DNA of 64,000 bases from Dyadobacter sp. Leaf189 (GTDB lineage: Bacteria; Bacteroidota; Bacteroidia; Cytophagales; Spirosomataceae), in the NCBI RefSeq assembly GCF_001424405.1, contig NZ_LMPS01000004.1:244537-308536 (forward strand), in the 5' to 3' direction. Position numbers and translations under genes: made by a program. The number at the start of each line of letters is the position of its first letter. The stretch's first letter is position 1. This document shows positions 61,985 to 64,000 of the stretch, piece after piece. Under the pieces are notes generated by a model that saw only the letters and a program-made list of their open reading frames with translations, did not search any database and was not told where the DNA came from.

Positions 61985-64000
61985 ATGAAAACCAAATTCT
62001 ACTCAACATTTTTATCAATTCTTTTGTGTCTCGCCAGCAGCGGCCTCATCAACGCTCAAACTTATTGCGCCTCCGGCGGTGGCGGAGTCCAGGATATAGT
62101 AAAGGTGGAGATCGGCACATTAAGTAATCCTTCAACTTGCAATCAAACGGCTGGCACAGGATCTGTGCCGGGCAGTTATTCGAATTACACCGAACTGTCT
62201 GCGGCGGATATCGTACGATCTTTAACCGTTCCTTTTTCTGTAAGCGTCGCCTATTGCAATGGTTATCATTCCGTTAAAATTTCAATTTGGATCGACTATA
62301 ACCATGACGGAAATTTCGGCAATGGTGAACTTGCGTATCGGTCGGGAGCCCTATTTGAACCAAATCCTACTGTAACAGGTACAATCACGGTTCCGGGAGA
62401 TGCATTGCCCGGCCAAACACGAATGCGTGTGATTACCGCAGCAGTTGGATATGAAGACCCTTGCGGAAGTTACGAGGGTGGTGAAACAGAAGATTATACG
62501 GTAAATATTGTAGCCCCGCCCCTTTGCAATGGTGCACCTGCACCGGGAAATACCCTTGCGAGTCAAACAACTGCTTGCTTCAATGGAACCATTGATCTCT
62601 CATTCTCATCAACTTCCGCGCTCAACAGTGCTGAAGCTGTCGGTTTTACTTACCAATGGTTTAACAATGCCGGTCCTATTGCGGGTGCTGTCAACCCAAC
62701 CTACACGGCGACCATTACAAATGCCGACAATTTCTATTGTCAGGTCACATGCAGTCAAACGGCCCAAACAGGCCAATCGACTCCGGTTGCCATTAGTTTA
62801 ATACCTTTTAATGAATGCTATTGCAATTCTATTGCTAACAATACCACAGGTCCGGACATTTTTAATGTCACGGCAGGGACACTGAACAACGCTTCTGATC
62901 TTTCTCAAACCGGAGGGGCCGGCTCCGTTATCAATAGATATTCCAATTATACAACCGTGATTAATGCGCCTGTGTTTGATGGATTAGCTACAATTCCATT
63001 TTCAATACAAATTGGTGCAAACACTGGCAACGCCGCCACTTCCATCTGGATTGACTACAATCAGAATGGCATTTTCGAAAGTCCTGATGAACAGGCTTAT
63101 CAAACCGCAGTGCCAAATTCAGGAAACCAGACATTGACCGGTTCTTTTACGATCCCTCCAACCGCTTTGCCGGGCACTACGCGGATGAGAGTTATTACCA
63201 ATGGCGGTCAAAACCCGGTAGGCTCTGCATGTGAAAATTATGGAGAGGGAGAAACCGAAGATTATTTAGTCAGCATTGGGGAACTTCCTGCATGCACCGG
63301 TGACCCGATACAAACCAAAACCATCGCTACACAACTTCCCGTTTGCCCGGAAGCAAGGTATACTTTTTCTCTGAGTCCAGTCATTTATACAACTGGCAAC
63401 ACCTATCAATGGTTTAATGACGCCGGACCCATTGCAGGTGCAACTAGTAACACTTATACCGCTACAATTACAAGTCCCGATAACTTTTATTGCGAAGTAA
63501 CCTGCCCCAATGGCTCAAAAACAACAAGGTCAATTCCTGTTTCGGTCTTGTTATGCTATTGCCCTTCTGCCCCCCAATATGCGCCATCAGCAAATATTTC
63601 TAATGTAACAGCAGGAACATTAAACCATTCGACTACTGTTTCTGAAACCGGCGGACCCGGTTCCGTGGCGGGTAGCTATGGCGACTTTACAACCGTGGTG
63701 GACGCGCCCGTGTTTAATCAATTAGGCACGATTCCATTTTCAATTACCTCTGGCGCGACCTCTTCTCCTTTCTATACTGCTATCTGGATAGATTATAACC
63801 GCAATGGCACTTTTGAAAGTCCGGGTGAATTCATCACTCAGGCACGAGGTGTTCAGGAATTAACCTTCGGCGGTTCTTTTACGATCCCAATCACTGCATC
63901 GCTAGGGGTTACCCGAATGCGCATCGTTATGAATGCTGGCCAAGCTCCACTAAATTCTGCCTGCCAAAATTACGAAGCAGGGGAAACGGAAGATTATCTG
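61985..64000 (+). CDS. Large secreted GEVED/Ig-like repeat protein (C-terminus beyond window)
   Basis: Open from the ATG at 61985 through the window end, 672 codons so far. Signal peptide ends near residue 25 (SGLINAQ). Three GEVED-type domains are visible, each with IWIDYN-x-x-G and ending in a GE-[GA]-GETEDY signature (about residues 30-178, 280-430, 525 to end). They are separated by Ig-like units that share the pattern YQWFN-x-AGPIAGA and TYTATIT. Many cysteines are spaced for disulfides. Such proteins are surface or secreted and usually end in a type IX secretion domain, which is not in view. Role unknown; adhesion or matrix binding is a guess. Confidence 0.85.
   Translation, partial: MKTKFYSTFLSILLCLASSGLINAQTYCASGGGGVQDIVKVEIGTLSNPSTCNQTAGTGSVPGSYSNYTELSAADIVRSLTVPFSVSVAYCNGYHSVKISIWIDYNHDGNFGNGELAYRSGALFEPNPTVTGTITVPGDALPGQTRMRVITAAVGYEDPCGSYEGGETEDYTVNIVAPPLCNGAPAPGNTLASQTTACFNGTIDLSFSSTSALNSAEAVGFTYQWFNNAGPIAGAVNPTYTATITNADNFYCQVTCSQTAQTGQSTPVAISLIPFNECYCNSIANNTTGPDIFNVTAGTLNNASDLSQTGGAGSVINRYSNYTTVINAPVFDGLATIPFSIQIGANTGNAATSIWIDYNQNGIFESPDEQAYQTAVPNSGNQTLTGSFTIPPTALPGTTRMRVITNGGQNPVGSACENYGEGETEDYLVSIGELPACTGDPIQTKTIATQLPVCPEARYTFSLSPVIYTTGNTYQWFNDAGPIAGATSNTYTATITSPDNFYCEVTCPNGSKTTRSIPVSVLLCYCPSAPQYAPSANISNVTAGTLNHSTTVSETGGPGSVAGSYGDFTTVVDAPVFNQLGTIPFSITSGATSSPFYTAIWIDYNRNGTFESPGEFITQARGVQELTFGGSFTIPITASLGVTRMRIVMNAGQAPLNSACQNYEAGETEDYL

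Overview
The window reads as a chromosomal segment of a Bacteroidota bacterium, most likely a Cytophagales member close to Dyadobacter/Spirosoma (inferred, not proven). The grounds are a SusC/SusD pair, ECF sigma/FecR regulation, a T9SS-type C-terminal sorting domain, GEVED and CHRD domain proteins, promoters of the TTG-N18/19-TAnnTTTG type, and short low-complexity repeats between genes. I see no prophage, insertion sequence, CRISPR array or rRNA operon.

Layout. 1-8.5 kb (minus strand) is a SusC/SusD uptake locus followed by a sugar isomerase/epimerase-like protein, a double DUF1080 (3-keto-disaccharide hydrolase family) protein and the start of a Gfo/Idh/MocA oxidoreductase. This set suggests metabolism of 3-keto-glycosides. 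A 22-bp perfect palindrome and a stand-alone anti-sigma N-terminal domain lie upstream. 8.7-15.3 kb (plus) holds a secreted GH9 glucanase, an orphan ECF sigma factor and alaS. 15.4-21.7 kb is the most unusual stretch: two related proteins built from 16-residue G-x-Q-[IV]-[AS]-G-F-x-N repeats. One is fused to an STN domain and sits in an operon with an ECF sigma factor and a FecR anti-sigma factor. A small toxin-antitoxin-like pair with a shortened zeta-type kinase lies between the two.

21.9-32 kb carries oxyR, a PolX-type protein with a degenerate polymerase site but an intact PHP site, an AGE-family epimerase, CsbD, a 3-hydroxyacyl-CoA dehydrogenase-like protein, cytochrome bd (cydAB) and a YadA-head/S74 adhesin-like protein. 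32-36 kb has an orphan LytTR regulator and a fucose-type cluster: FucP-like permease, SDR and zinc alcohol dehydrogenase. 36.3-40.6 kb has housekeeping genes (lepA, pyruvate dehydrogenase E2, hslV), ending at a 59-bp inverted repeat.

40.7-49.5 kb has a glycosyltransferase-like protein, a PBP4-type carboxypeptidase, a beta-CASP hydrolase, the tight run accA-HAD phosphatase-site-2 protease-phosphotriesterase-like protein, and an AT-rich methyltransferase. 49.6-58.6 kb (minus) is one functional block: HlyD-type adaptor, TolC-type channel, MacB-type ATPase and two FtsX-type permeases, followed by an NtrC-family response regulator and its histidine kinase. Related polypurine/polypyrimidine inverted repeats punctuate this block. 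58.7-64 kb has an uncharacterised exported protein, a third MacB-type permease, tRNA-Leu(CAA) with a clear promoter and terminator, and the start of a large secreted GEVED/Ig-like protein that runs off the window.
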